From assembly GCF_031082405.1 (NCBI RefSeq), contig NZ_JAVHJU010000009.1, positions 124,001-188,000 on the forward strand: a stretch of DNA of 64,000 bases, written 5' to 3'. The DNA comes from Amycolatopsis sp. A133 (GTDB lineage: Bacteria; Actinomycetota; Actinomycetes; Mycobacteriales; Pseudonocardiaceae). The notes beneath the pieces are model-generated. The model was given only the letters and a program-made list of their open reading frames with translations. It ran no database searches and was not told the origin of the DNA. The position numbers and the translations under genes are program-made. Positions within the stretch are counted from its first letter, which is position 1; the number at the start of each line of letters is the position of its first letter. Positions 34,519 to 43,322 of the stretch are shown here, piece by piece.

Positions 34519-35313
34519 GTGCGTGATGCAGTCGAGGTCGTGGCCCGCCCCGGGTATTCGGTGAGCGTGGTCCGCTGCGCCGACGACCACACCGGCTGGT
34601 CGGCGGCGGAGGTGTCGGCCGGGCACCGCATGGTGCTCGTGCGGCGGGGCCGGTTCCGCCGGCGCGTCCGCGGAGTGGTCGCGGACGCCGACCCGACGGC
34701 GGCCTACCTCGTCGAAGCCGGCGACGAAGAGCGCTTCGCGCACCCGGCGGGCGGAGACGTCTGCACGTCGGTGGACTTCGCCGCGGAGTTGTGGCGCCGC
34801 CTCGCGGGTGAGAAGCCCACGCCGTCGACGGTGTACGTCGACGGCGCGCTCGAGCTCGCCCACCGGCGCGTGGCCGCCTCGGCCGCCGACCCGGACTACG
34901 CGCTGGCGGAACAGCTGCTGGTCTTGATGGGCGGCGCGCTCACCCAGGCGGCGCAGGTTCCGACACCGGCCTCGCCGGGGCACGCGGACGACCGCGCTTT
35001 GGTGGCTCGGGCGCGGGAGGCGATCGTGGCGGCCGACCCGGCGGCGGCCGGGCTGTTCCCGCTGGCGGAGTCGCTGGGGGTGTCGCCGTACCGGTTGAGC
35101 CGCGCGTTCCCGCGCGAGGTGGGCGTTTCGCTGACCCGCTACCGCAACCGCGTCCGGGTCGGCCGCGCCCTCGAGCGGCTGGAGGCGGGGGAGGAGGAAC
35201 TGGCGGTGCTCGCGGCGGACCTCGGGTTCGCCGACCAGGCCCACCTGACCCGGACGGTCCGCGAGCACGCCGGGGCGCCGCCGGGGGTGGTGCGCCGGTT
35301 GCTGGCGAGGTGA
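34519..35313 (+). CDS. AraC-family transcriptional regulator
   Basis: 264 residues from GTG at 34519; no strong ribosome site is visible, so the start is uncertain. The N-terminal sensor (~1-150) is a cupin-like domain (RMVLVRRGRFRRRVRG, AYLVEAGDEERFAHPAGGD). The C-terminal ~100 residues are two AraC helix-turn-helix motifs: FPLAESLGVSPYRLSRAFPREVG and LAVLAADLGFADQAHLTRTVREHAG. It may control the divergent VOC gene. Confidence 0.88.
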   Translation: MRDAVEVVARPGYSVSVVRCADDHTGWSAAEVSAGHRMVLVRRGRFRRRVRGVVADADPTAAYLVEAGDEERFAHPAGGDVCTSVDFAAELWRRLAGEKPTPSTVYVDGALELAHRRVAASAADPDYALAEQLLVLMGGALTQAAQVPTPASPGHADDRALVARAREAIVAADPAAAGLFPLAESLGVSPYRLSRAFPREVGVSLTRYRNRVRVGRALERLEAGEEELAVLAADLGFADQAHLTRTVREHAGAPPGVVRRLLAR

Positions 35314-35770
35314 GGGCGGTGCCGGTGGCCAGGGGGACGCGGCGGGTGGGCCGGCCGAGCGGTCGCTGAGGCAGCGCCGGAGGTTCGCGGGCGGGTGAGC
35401 GGGCCGGTTGCCCAGGCCGCGCGCCGGAAGGCGGTGGTCGGTCGCGCGGCGAGCGCCGGCCGGCCCTCGTCGAGGCCGCGCGCCGCCGGGAAGAGGCTGA
35501 GCGGTCGCTGAGGCAGCGCGCCGGATGTTCGCCGGAGGGCGGTGGTCGGTCGCGTGGCGGGAGGCCGGCCGCCGAAGCGGCGCGCTGGTTGCTCGCACAG
35601 GAGCCGACGGTCGGATCGCGCGGCAAACGGATCCACCGGGCCGCGACGCCGGCCGTGAGCCAACCAGCGAGAGAAGCGTGAGATGGGGCGGCGCGGCGGA
35701 AAGGGTTAGGCGCGTGGCCACCCCCAGCGGCCACGTGAGTCACCCGCGGCCGCTGCGCCACCCCGGGCCC
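35314..35770. repeat. Degenerate GC-rich repeat region, no gene
   Basis: About 450 bases without a credible gene. GAGCGGTCGCTGAGGCAGCGC occurs at 35357-35377 and 35499-35519; GGCGGTGGTCGGTCGCG occurs at 35430-35446 and 35538-35554. Copies are exact but their spacings differ (142 and 108 bases), suggesting a duplicated unit with later deletion. All frames give low-complexity Arg/Pro/Ala peptides. Confidence 0.6.
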
Positions 35771-35772
35771 GG

Positions 35773-35870
35773 TGTCACGTTTCCGAAACACCGGACGGGA
35801 GTATCGTAGTCTTTCCGACACAGGGTGTGTCAAGTTTTCGGAACAGCTACTCTGACCGTTGTCACGTTTC
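35773..35870 (+). promoter_or_regulatory. Repeated operator-like elements upstream of the XRE gene
   Basis: TGTCACGTTTCCGAAACACC (35773-35792) and TGTCAAGTTTTCGGAACAGC (35828-35847) are near copies containing a GTTTCnGAAAC-type inverted repeat; a third TGTCACGTTTC lies at 35860-35870, 32 bases from the second. The last is about 18 bases before the start. Likely binding sites of the XRE protein. Confidence 0.6.
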
Positions 35871-35890
35871 TTGGCTGCAGGTGGTGTGTG

Positions 35891-36325
35891 GTGAGCGAAG
35901 AGCGCAGTTTCGCCGAACGGCTGGCGCACTTGATCGCGACCGTGCACCCGCCGGACCGCAAGCCCTACTCCTACCGGGAGATCGCGCACGGCGTCGCCGA
36001 GCAGACCGGCGTCACGATGTCGGCGACCCACGTCCAGCAGCTGGCCGTCGGCGCGCGCAAGGACCCGAAGCGCTCGCACATCCAGGCGCTCGCCCAGTTC
36101 TTCGGCGTGCCGGTGACGTACTTCTTCGACGACGAGGTCGCCGGTCAGGTCGACCGGCAGGTCGAGGACGTCGTCGCCTGGCGCGACAGCGAAGCGCGGA
36201 ACCTGGCGCAGCGGGCCATGCGGCTCTCGCCGCGGGACCGCGAAACCGTGACGGCGCTGCTGGACCAGCTCGGCAGCTACGACGACAGCCGGCGCCGTTC
36301 GGGCCGGCGGCGGAAGCCGGAGTGA
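35891..36325 (+). CDS. XRE-family helix-turn-helix regulator
   Basis: 144 residues from the second of two adjacent GTGs (35888, 35891). The HTH is SYREIAHGVAEQTGVTMSATHVQQLAVGARKDPKRSHIQALAQFFGVPVTYFFDDEVA, the layout common to actinobacterial XRE proteins that precede ImmA/IrrE peptidases. The C-terminus has a helix ARNLAQRAMRLSPRDRETVTALLDQL. It probably represses its own operon and may be the substrate of the peptidase encoded next. Confidence 0.88.
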   Translation: MSEERSFAERLAHLIATVHPPDRKPYSYREIAHGVAEQTGVTMSATHVQQLAVGARKDPKRSHIQALAQFFGVPVTYFFDDEVAGQVDRQVEDVVAWRDSEARNLAQRAMRLSPRDRETVTALLDQLGSYDDSRRRSGRRRKPE

Positions 36326-36345
36326 TTCCGGGCGGCTCGGCTACG

Positions 36346-36936
36346 ATGAGCTCGTCCGTGATCGCGCCCCGGTGCACCCGGCTGGCGCCCGGTGAGCGGG
36401 GAGGACCCATCGACGAGCGTGGCCTGCCGGACCTTCGCGACCGGGCACGCGAGCGCGTGCGGACGGTGCTCGCCGCCGTCCCGCTGCCGCGGCCGTGGTC
36501 GATGAACGCCTGGGTCGACGGTCTCGAAGCGTGGCGGGGGCGCGAGATCGACCTCGTCCCGATCGCGTACCGGCCCGGTCAGCCGTCCGGTGCGTGGCAG
36601 GCCCGCCCGGACTACGACCTCATCGCCTACACCGAGCACACGTCGGCGCTGCACCAGGACCACATCATCGCCCACGAGCTGGCCCACATGCTGTGCGCGC
36701 ACACCGGGACCTGCCTGATGGCGGAGTCCGAGGCCGCCGAGCTCGCCCCGGACCTGGCGCCGCGGGCGTTGTCGCACCTGCTCACCCGCGTCACGACCGG
36801 CACCGACGAGTACGAGGCCGAACTGATCGCCGTCCTGCTGATGAGCGCGGCGACGAGTGAGCCGCCCGCCGTTCAGCCGGGTGCGTCCGGCCGAGCGGCG
36901 GACCAGGCTAGGCGGCTGGCGGCACTCCTGGGATAG
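36346..36936 (+). CDS. ImmA/IrrE-type metallopeptidase
   Basis: 196 residues from ATG at 36346, 20 bases after the XRE stop; no clear ribosome site, so a GTG at 36358 is possible. The core is HIIAHELAHMLCAH, a gluzincin HExxH site with a downstream Glu-rich helix (DEYEAELIAVLLMS) supplying the third ligand. ImmA and IrrE cleave XRE-family repressors in response to stress. The neighbouring XRE gene is the natural target. Often annotated as a toxin component, but toxicity cannot be judged here. Confidence 0.85.
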   Translation: MSSSVIAPRCTRLAPGERGGPIDERGLPDLRDRARERVRTVLAAVPLPRPWSMNAWVDGLEAWRGREIDLVPIAYRPGQPSGAWQARPDYDLIAYTEHTSALHQDHIIAHELAHMLCAHTGTCLMAESEAAELAPDLAPRALSHLLTRVTTGTDEYEAELIAVLLMSAATSEPPAVQPGASGRAADQARRLAALLG

Positions 36937-36945
36937 TCGCGTCCC

Positions 36946-38025
36946 GTGATCGACATACTTTTCGTCGGAGTCGGGCTCTTCGCCCTGTTCGCCGGATTCT
37001 GGCGCGCGGCCCGCGCCCGGCGCACCGGCGCTGGTGCGGGCCTGGCCGTCTCGCTCATCGCGCTGGGCGCGGCGTTCTGCTTCCTGTCCAACCGGGCGCA
37101 GCAGTTCGAGAGCGAGATCTACCCGAGCCTGGGACGGCTGCTGTCGAACCTGGCGACGATGGTCGCCGCGTACGGCATCGGCCTGACGGTCGCGGAAATC
37201 AGCGGCACCCGCGACCGCGGCCGGCGCACCCGGCTCGTCGCGCTGGGCGTGGCGCTGACGGTGCTGGTGGTGACGTTCTTCAGCACGCCGGACCTGCCGC
37301 GCGGCCTCGGGTTGTTCGACGAGCTGTACCGCACGCACCCGACGCTGGTCGTCTACGTGTTCACCTACACGGTGTACCTCGGCTTGGCGGTGCTCGACAT
37401 CGGGATCGTGGCGGCGGTGACGATCCGCGCGAGCGGGGGAGCGCTGCGCGCCGGGCTGGCGCTGTTGCTGCTGGCGTCGGCGTTCGCCATCGCGTACCTG
37501 GCCGGGAAGGTGGTCGCGACGATCCACGCCCTGCAGGCCGACCACCCGGCGAAGGCGTTGTGCCGCGGGCCGTTCTCGACCCTGCCGTGCACGCTCGACG
37601 TCGGCTTCCCGGCGGTTTCGGTGCTGCTGATCGTGCTGGGGCTGACGATCCCGGCGATCCCGGGCCTGGCGGCAGCGCGCCGCGACGCCCGGACGCTCCG
37701 GCTGCTGCGGCCCCTGCGCGCGCACCTGACGCGGCGCTTCCCGGAGATCGCCCGCATCGACCCGGCGGGGCCGTCGCGGCGCGAGCGCCTGCTGACGGCG
37801 ATGAGCGAGACCAACGACGGCTTGATCCTGGCGGGCGTGACCCCGGACCTGCCGGCCGCGGCGGCGGCGAGGCTGGTGCGCGACCTCCCGGACGAGCCGG
37901 GCGAGGCGGAGCCGCCCACCCCCGCAGGGGAACCGTTCGCCGCGGACGTGGCGCGGCTGCGGGCGATCGCCCACGCGTACCGGAAGCTGGACGGAACCAC
38001 GGCGGCCGGGGTCACCGAGCCGTGA
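36946..38025 (+). CDS. Seven-TM MAB_1171c-like membrane protein with cytoplasmic C-terminal domain
   Basis: 359 residues from GTG at 36946, nine bases after the peptidase stop. About seven hydrophobic segments lie in the first 240 residues (for example ILFVGVGLFALFAGFW, VALGVALTVLVVTFFS, ALLLLASAFAIAYLAG, VSVLLIVLGLTIPAIPG). The soluble tail LRLLRPLRAHLTRRFPEIARI... and AVSETNDGLILAG-like TAMSETNDGLILAG followed by an HAYRKLDG end match the MAB_1171c/DUF6545 family, frequently found beside XRE and ImmA/IrrE genes in actinobacteria. The role is unknown; a membrane sensor or effector controlled by regulator cleavage is plausible. Confidence 0.8.
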   Translation: MIDILFVGVGLFALFAGFWRAARARRTGAGAGLAVSLIALGAAFCFLSNRAQQFESEIYPSLGRLLSNLATMVAAYGIGLTVAEISGTRDRGRRTRLVALGVALTVLVVTFFSTPDLPRGLGLFDELYRTHPTLVVYVFTYTVYLGLAVLDIGIVAAVTIRASGGALRAGLALLLLASAFAIAYLAGKVVATIHALQADHPAKALCRGPFSTLPCTLDVGFPAVSVLLIVLGLTIPAIPGLAAARRDARTLRLLRPLRAHLTRRFPEIARIDPAGPSRRERLLTAMSETNDGLILAGVTPDLPAAAAARLVRDLPDEPGEAEPPTPAGEPFAADVARLRAIAHAYRKLDGTTAAGVTEP

Positions 38026-38053
38026 GTGAAGCGGCACGAAGAGTGTCGACCGC

Positions 38054-38569
38054 TCACCCGCCGAACGGTGCCTCCAGCCGCGGCTCCCAGCCGCGTTCGG
38101 TGAGCGCCACCAGCCGCAGGGCCTCCGCCCGGTCGGTCAGCGGCAGCAGCGGCCGCACCTCCTGGGCCACCCGCTCGAGGGCCTCGGCCGAGCCGCCCAT
38201 CGCGACCGTCAGGTGGACCGCCGGGCGCGGCCCGAACCGTCCCCCGTACGGCAGGATCTCCGGCCACCGAGCGCCAACGGCATCGGCAACGTCCTGGAGT
38301 GCCGGAGCCGCGAGAGCCACAAACCCGGGCGCGGCGACCAGTTCCGAGAGCTTCACCTCCGGCGGCGGGACAGCCGCGGCGAGGGAGCGGACCGCCGCGA
38401 AGACGTCGTCGGTCAGCGCGTCGTCCGGCAGGAACGGGTACAGCGCCGTCACGTGGGCGGGCAGGCCGGGGCGGACCAGGGCGGGGTCGACCCGCCGGGC
38501 CGCGGCCAGCACCGGTTCGGCGGCGGGCAGCAGGATCAGCAGCGCGGTGGTTCCGGGTTCGGGCACCAC
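38054..38569 (-). CDS. 2'-5' RNA ligase family protein
   Basis: 171 residues from GTG at 38569 (or 38566). The two HxT motifs of the 2H phosphoesterase superfamily are present: LPAHVTALYPFL and AVHLTVAMGG, in the expected halves. Such proteins act as 2',5' RNA ligases or cyclic phosphodiesterases. No clear ribosome site. It converges on the MAB_1171c-like gene. Confidence 0.8.
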   Translation of the reverse strand: MVPEPGTTALLILLPAAEPVLAAARRVDPALVRPGLPAHVTALYPFLPDDALTDDVFAAVRSLAAAVPPPEVKLSELVAAPGFVALAAPALQDVADAVGARWPEILPYGGRFGPRPAVHLTVAMGGSAEALERVAQEVRPLLPLTDRAEALRLVALTERGWEPRLEAPFGG

Positions 38570-38582
38570 CGCATCATGGCAG

Positions 38583-39002
38583 TCAGGCGGCGGCCGTCTC
38601 CGGGAACCGGGCCGCACGCGCCAGCGCCAGGCTCCGCCGGCACAGCTCCACGAGCTCCCGGTTGGCGCGGCTGTGCGGGATCTCGCCGCAGAGCCCGCAG
38701 TGGATGGTCACCTCGCCGGCCAGCTCGTCCACCGCGACCAAGGCCTGGTGGTCGCAGCGGCGGCACCAGCGGTACCCGATCGCCGGGTTGGTGTGCACCG
38801 GTGACGCCACGCAGTCGTGCAGCCAGCGGCGGTGCGTGCGGCAGGTGACGCGGTCGGTCGGGTCGAGGCCGCCGTCGTCCTCCACCCGGTCTTCACGGGC
38901 CAGCGTCGTGGCCAGCAGCGGCTGGCGCGCCGCGGCGGGCCGGTCGTGCGGGCTCGGCGCGGCCCACGCGTGGTGGTCGCCGCATCGGCACTTCTCGGTC
39001 AT
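38583..39002 (-). CDS. Zinc-ribbon-like hypothetical protein
   Basis: 139 residues from ATG at 39002. Cys/His clusters MTEKCRCGDHH, CRTHRRWLHDC, YRWCRRCDHQ and IHCGLCGEIPHS suggest two or more structural zinc sites. No catalytic motif was seen and no family is recognised. It lies 13 bases upstream of the RNA ligase-like gene in the same direction and diverges from dinB. Confidence 0.7.
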   Translation of the reverse strand: MTEKCRCGDHHAWAAPSPHDRPAAARQPLLATTLAREDRVEDDGGLDPTDRVTCRTHRRWLHDCVASPVHTNPAIGYRWCRRCDHQALVAVDELAGEVTIHCGLCGEIPHSRANRELVELCRRSLALARAARFPETAAA

Positions 39003-39143
39003 GTCGCCCCCAGTGGTCGGGCTGTTCGATGCTTCGAGTGTGAGCGGCGCAACAGAGCGTGGACAACCGGAAAAAGGCGCACTTTCGACCGGCGGCACGT
39101 CACCCGCGGTAGGCGGACGAGCAGACTTCGGCGCGCGGGTATG

Positions 39144-39157
39144 CGAACATGTGTTCT
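39144..39157. promoter_or_regulatory. LexA (SOS) box
   Basis: CGAACATGTGTTCT fits the actinobacterial/Gram-positive LexA operator CGAACRNRYGTTYC in every defined position but the last base. It ends immediately before the ATG at 39158. Confidence 0.8.
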
Positions 39158-40348
39158 ATGACCGCCGAGGGGCCCATCCTGCACGCCGACCTCGATGCGT
39201 TCTACGCCTCGGTCGAACAGCGCGACGACCCGGCGCTGAAGGGACGGCCGGTGATCGTCGGCGGTGGGGTGGTGCTCGCCGCGAGTTACGAGGCCAAGGC
39301 CTACGGCGTGCGCACCGCGATGGGAGGCGCGCAGGCCCGCCGGCTGTGCCCGCACGCGGTCGTCGTGCGCCCGCGGATGTCGGCGTACCTGGCCGCCAGC
39401 CGGGCGGTGTTCGACGTCTTCCACGACACCACCCCGTGGGTGGAAGGCCTCTCGATCGACGAAGCGTTCCTCGACGTCGGGGGACTGTCCAGGATCGGCG
39501 GGCGGCCGAGTGAAGTCGCCGAACGGCTGCGCGCGGACGTCGCCGAGCGGACCGGGCTGCCGATCACCGTCGGGGTGGCGCGGACCAAGTTCCTCGCCAA
39601 GGTCGCCAGCCGGGTGGCCAAGCCCGACGGCCTGCTCGTCGTCCCGCACGACGCCGAGCTGGAGTTCCTGCACCCGCTGCCGGTTTCGGCGCTCTGGGGT
39701 GTCGGCAAGATCACCGCCGAAAAGCTGCGGGTGCGGGGGATCACGACCGTGGGCCAGCTGGCCGCGTCCGAGCACGTGGACCTCGTCGGCCTGCTCGGCC
39801 GGGCCGCCGGGGCGCACCTGCACGACCTGGCGCGCAACGACGACCCGCGCCGCGTGGAGCTCGGCAGGCGGCGCCGCTCGATCGGTGCCCAGCGGGCCCT
39901 CGGCCGCGGCAGGCGGACCCCGGCCGAGCTCGACGTCGTGCTGGTGGCGTTGATCGACCGGATCGCCCGCCGGTTGCGCGCCGCGCGCCGCGTCTGCCGG
40001 ACGGTGACGATCCGCCTGCGCTTCGCCGACTTCTCCCGCGCCACGCGCTCGCACACGCTCACCGAGCCGACCGCCGGCACCGGTGTGCTGCTCGCCGCGG
40101 CGCGGGAGCTGCTCGTCTCCGCGCTGCCGCTGATCGCCGACCGGGGGATCACCCTGCTGGGCGCGGCGCTGTCGAACCTGGCGGACGAAAACCCCTTCCA
40201 GCCCGCTCTGCCGTTCGAGCGGCAGCGGGCGACCGAGCTCGACACCGCGCTGGACGCGGTGCGGGACCGGTTCGGGAAGGCCGCGGTCACCCGGGCCGTG
40301 CTGCTCGGCCGTCCGGACGACCTCGAAGTGCCGATGTTGCCCGACTGA
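39158..40348 (+). CDS. dinB: DNA polymerase IV (Y-family)
   Basis: 396 residues from ATG at 39158 (ATG at 39149 is inside the LexA box). Y-family motifs: ILHADLDAFYASVEQ (metal Asp), VVLAASYEAKAYGVRTAMGG, LSIDEAFLDV (catalytic Asp-Glu), and the helix-hairpin-helix ALWGVGKITAEKLRVRGITTVGQLA. The little-finger domain follows and the tail LLGRPDDLEVPMLPD lacks a canonical QLxLF-type clamp motif. Performs error-prone lesion bypass. The SOS box predicts LexA control. Confidence 0.95.
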   Translation: MTAEGPILHADLDAFYASVEQRDDPALKGRPVIVGGGVVLAASYEAKAYGVRTAMGGAQARRLCPHAVVVRPRMSAYLAASRAVFDVFHDTTPWVEGLSIDEAFLDVGGLSRIGGRPSEVAERLRADVAERTGLPITVGVARTKFLAKVASRVAKPDGLLVVPHDAELEFLHPLPVSALWGVGKITAEKLRVRGITTVGQLAASEHVDLVGLLGRAAGAHLHDLARNDDPRRVELGRRRRSIGAQRALGRGRRTPAELDVVLVALIDRIARRLRAARRVCRTVTIRLRFADFSRATRSHTLTEPTAGTGVLLAAARELLVSALPLIADRGITLLGAALSNLADENPFQPALPFERQRATELDTALDAVRDRFGKAAVTRAVLLGRPDDLEVPMLPD

Positions 40349-41148
40349 CCGGGAAAGCCGGGAAGGGGCCCGGCGTCCCGCAGTTCCGCGGGCCCGATTT
40401 CCGGTCCCGGCGTGAATCTGCCGGCCCCGCAATCGGTGACACCGAGCCAGCCGGCGAACACGGGGCGGAACGGTCCAGTCCACTCTGGACGGGCCGTTCC
40501 CGGAGCGGATCGACGGCGATACCGCCCGGGACGAACGTCACCGAAGCCGGTTCGGCGCCGGTCCGCGGTTGCCGGTTGACCGCATGGGTCACCGGATGGC
40601 CGTCCTCGAACACCGGAATCGTCCCGGCGAGGTCCGATTCGCGAACGAATCGAGTCCGGCACCCGGAATCGGATACTGGTCTATACCAGAATTGACGCGC
40701 AGCGGGCGCGCTTCGGTGAGCCGGCGCCGTGCGGGTGAATGGATGCGAACCGTGGAGCCGGTGGCAGGCCGTAAGTTCCTCGGCGTGGCCGCGGAGGAAG
40801 TGCTCGGCGGGAAGGCCGGAGAAGGCGATCGTCCGGGCGTCGGCGCGCAAATGTACCGCTCGTACCGTGGCTGCTGTGAAGGCGGGGTGGTGGCCGCGGG
40901 TACCATTACCGGGAAAGCCGGTGGCCTTCATCCCGCCACGGTACCGATTCGATTTCGACCATATCACAAAAATGAATCCGTGCAACGACGACGAGCATTT
41001 CGGCGCCGTTGCGGTCACTCTGGACACGGGCGACCCGCTCGCCCGAGCGGCCATTGTGGACGCTTCAGGGTGTCGCGCGTGCCGGGCATGATTCGACAGG
41101 TTAGGGTCTGTCCGACCGTGTTCTGGAGAAGATGAGGAACGACGAATC
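40349..41148. other. 800-base region without a convincing gene
   Basis: Mostly lower-GC sequence. Reading frames on both strands are open for up to ~280 codons but codon positions show no consistent GC bias, except about 40740-40860, where the minus strand gives ADARTIAFSGLPAEHFLRGH with first- and third-position GC enrichment; this may be a relic. No terminator or operator was recognised apart from the lsr2 promoter expected near the right end. Confidence 0.4.
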
Positions 41149-41559
41149 ATGGCGCAACGGGTGCAGGTCCAGATGGTGGACGACCTCGACGGCAGCGAGG
41201 CTTCGCAGACCGTCCCCTTCAGCCTCGACGGGGTGACGTACGAGATCGACCTGTCGGAGGAGAACGCCTCCGCGCTGCGGGACGAACTCGCTCGCTACGT
41301 CTCCGCGGCGCGGCGCATCGGCGGCCGCAAGGTCCGCCTCGCGACCGGCCAGTCGCTGTCCGGCCCGGCCGGCTCGGGCACCGACCGCGAGCGCAACCGG
41401 CAGATCCGCGAATGGGCGCAGGCGAACGGCTACGAGGTCGCCGAGCGCGGCCGCCTCTCCAGCGAGATCATCGCCGGCTTCGAGGCCGACCAGGCCGCGG
41501 CGGCCGAGCCGGCCGAAGCCAAGCCTGCGCGCAAGCGAGCGACCCGCAAGAAGGCTTGA
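41149..41559 (+). CDS. lsr2: Lsr2-family nucleoid-associated protein
   Basis: 136 residues. The N-terminal dimerisation domain is MAQRVQVQMVDDLDG... VPFSLDGVTYEIDLSEENA and DELARYVSAARRIGG; the C-terminal DNA-binding part IREWAQANGYEVAERGRLSSEIIAGF contains the RGR AT-hook-like loop. A Lys/Arg/Ala tail (KPARKRATRKK) extends beyond the mycobacterial protein. Lsr2 binds AT-rich DNA and silences acquired genes. GAGGAACGACGAATC precedes the ATG. Confidence 0.95.
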   Translation: MAQRVQVQMVDDLDGSEASQTVPFSLDGVTYEIDLSEENASALRDELARYVSAARRIGGRKVRLATGQSLSGPAGSGTDRERNRQIREWAQANGYEVAERGRLSSEIIAGFEADQAAAAEPAEAKPARKRATRKKA

Positions 41560-41572
41560 AAACCGGGCCCGT

Positions 41573-41604
41573 GCCGGCGAAGCTGCGCCCGCGGCTTCGC
41601 CGGC
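41573..41604 (+). terminator. Terminator of lsr2
   Basis: GCCGGCGAAGC (41573-41583) pairs with GCTTCGCCGGC (41594-41604), 13 bases after the stop codon. Confidence 0.75.
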
Positions 41605-42010
41605 CGGCTGCCGCTTGAGCGTGCTCGGGTGGCGGTCGGTGTTCCTTCCGTGCCTCACCGTCACCCGCCCGGTTCGATGTGGACACAGCCGAGGTGGTCG
41701 TCGCCCGGAAACCGGGAATTGCGCGGTTTGACGGGCGGCGAAAGCTTGTCGGAGGGCGGCTCCGATGGCCAGACTGTCAATGCTCCACGCGGCCGGTACC
41801 GCGGTGGAGCACCGGTCCGGTGGCTGCCTCCTCCCTCGATGGCCACCGGGCCGCCCCTTTTCCCCGGCGTGACGCCCTGACTCGGCCGCTTCGATCGGCC
41901 GTCCGGGCGGCCTGCCGGACCTTCCAGTGGACATTCCCGGCGTACAGGCGCACACTCAGCCTACTGAATACTGCATACAATCTTCAGTTGGGCGCTGGGA
42001 GGCGGTCGCC
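41605..42010. other. Intergenic space upstream of the transporter-fdhD operon
   Basis: About 400 bases with no credible gene. The only recognisable element is the TGCATAC motif at 41968-41981; the rest contains short palindromic GGTACC/ACCGGT-rich stretches without clear structure. Confidence 0.4.
41968..41981. promoter_or_regulatory. Candidate GntR operator of the oxalate/formate regulon
   Basis: AATACTGCATACAAT; its reverse complement ATTGTATGCAGTATT matches the TGTATGCA core seen before panE and, as GGTATGCA, before oxc/sucC and the GntR gene. About 30 bases upstream of the transporter start. Confidence 0.6.
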
Positions 42011-43321
42011 ATGGCCGAGGTGCGCGAGCTCCGGGACGTCTACGGACGGCGGTACCGCGTCGGGGAGTCCGACCGGGAACTGCTCGGCAGGCCGCGGTCG
42101 TGGATCACCTGGCTCGCCGCGGCGGCCATGCTCGCCGCCGGGGTCCAGCAGTACGGCTTCGGCGCGATCGTGCCGTCGCTGAGCCGCACGCCCGGCTGGA
42201 CGTTCGGCGGGATCGTGCTCTCGCTCGCGGTGTGGGCGATCTGCCAGGCCGGGGCCGCGTTCCCGGCGGCGTGGCTGCGCGAACGCGGCCTGCTGCCCGC
42301 ACCCGCCGCGATGGCCGCCGGCGCCGTCCTGTGCGCCGCCGGGCTCGTGACGCTCGGCCACGCGACCAGCCTGCCTGCCGTGTTCATCGGGTACTCCGTG
42401 CTCGGCGGGCTTGGCACCGGCCTGGTCTACGCCACCTGCGTCGGCGCGGTGCTCGCGTGGTTCCCGGAGCGCACCGGGCCCCGCGCCGGCATCGTGAGCG
42501 GGGCTTTCGCCTGTGGCAGCGTCCCCTTCGTCGTGCTGGCCGCCGCCCTTCCGGTGGCGCGTCCGGTGCTCCTGGACGTCACCGCCGCCGTCGTGTTCGC
42601 CGTCATCGCGGGGTGCTCGGTGCTGCTGCGGTACCCGCCGCGGCACTGGTGGCCTGCCGCACCCGAACCCCGGGCCTGGGCTCTCGACCGGGCGCACAAC
42701 CGGCGTCCCGCGGTCCGGCACTACCGGCCGGCGGAACTGGTCAAGTGCGGCACGACGCTCGCGCTGTACCTCGTCGTCGTGCTCGCGGCCGCCGTGCTGC
42801 TGTTCGACCTCGCGTACCTGGCGACGTTCGCCGCCGCGCGCAGCGGACCGGCGCTCGCGGCGGCCGCGCTGGCGGTGCTCGCCGCGGCCACCGGCAGCGG
42901 CCGCGTCCTCATCGGACGGTTCGCCGAGCGGCTCGGCCGGCACCGGATCCTGCGGTTCGGGCTGCTCGCGGGGGGCGTCGCCCAGCTCGTGCTGTTCTAC
43001 TCCGGCGAACACCGGCACGCCGTCGGCCTGCTGCTGGGTGCGGCGCTGGCCGGGCTCGGCAACGGCTGCTGCTACACGTTGCTGGTTGGGCTGGTGCGCG
43101 AGTACTTCGGCGAGGAATCGGCGGCGCAGAACTTCGGGATCCTGTACAGCGCCAAGGCCGTCGGCGCGGTGGTGGGGATCGGGCCGGCCGCGCTCGTCGT
43201 GACGGCCCACGGGTTCGTCGGCGCGTTCGCCGCGGCCGGGGTGCTGAGCCTCGCCGGTGCGGTGCTGTCCGGGCGGCTGACCCAGCCGGGCCGGCCCAAG
43301 TCGCTGCTGCCGGTGGCCTGA
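42011..43321 (+). CDS. Oxalate:formate antiporter-family MFS transporter
   Basis: 436 residues from ATG at 42011 (GGGAGG eight bases upstream). Twelve hydrophobic segments of the MFS. The N-terminal cytoplasmic stretch [22 protein letters not shown] is shared with the two OFA transporters at 52.6 and 54.0 kb, and the segment [22 protein letters not shown] corresponds to their GENNNASNYGLVYSSKL. It is shorter and more divergent than the other two, so it may carry a different small acid such as formate. It forms an operon with fdhD one base downstream. Confidence 0.85.
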   Translation: MAEVRELRDVYGRRYRVGESDRELLGRPRSWITWLAAAAMLAAGVQQYGFGAIVPSLSRTPGWTFGGIVLSLAVWAICQAGAAFPAAWLRERGLLPAPAAMAAGAVLCAAGLVTLGHATSLPAVFIGYSVLGGLGTGLVYATCVGAVLAWFPERTGPRAGIVSGAFACGSVPFVVLAAALPVARPVLLDVTAAVVFAVIAGCSVLLRYPPRHWWPAAPEPRAWALDRAHNRRPAVRHYRPAELVKCGTTLALYLVVVLAAAVLLFDLAYLATFAAARSGPALAAAALAVLAAATGSGRVLIGRFAERLGRHRILRFGLLAGGVAQLVLFYSGEHRHAVGLLLGAALAGLGNGCCYTLLVGLVREYFGEESAAQNFGILYSAKAVGAVVGIGPAALVVTAHGFVGAFAAAGVLSLAGAVLSGRLTQPGRPKSLLPVA

Positions 43322-43322
43322 C

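Noticed and set aside
35314..35770. CRISPR-like array from the repeated segments
   Set aside because: Only two copies of each repeat, with unequal spacers and no cas genes.
36346..38025. ImmA/IrrE and membrane protein as a confirmed toxin-antitoxin or phage-defence system
   Set aside because: No toxin motif, nuclease or other defence gene nearby; only the regulatory-module reading is supported.
40287..41150. 287-codon minus-strand frame upstream of lsr2
   Set aside because: Codon-position GC bias is present only in a short part (about 40740-40860); the rest is not coding-like and no family is recognised.
40349..42010. tRNA or small structured RNA in the gaps around lsr2
   Set aside because: No cloverleaf or T-loop GTTCGAATC-type signal was found.
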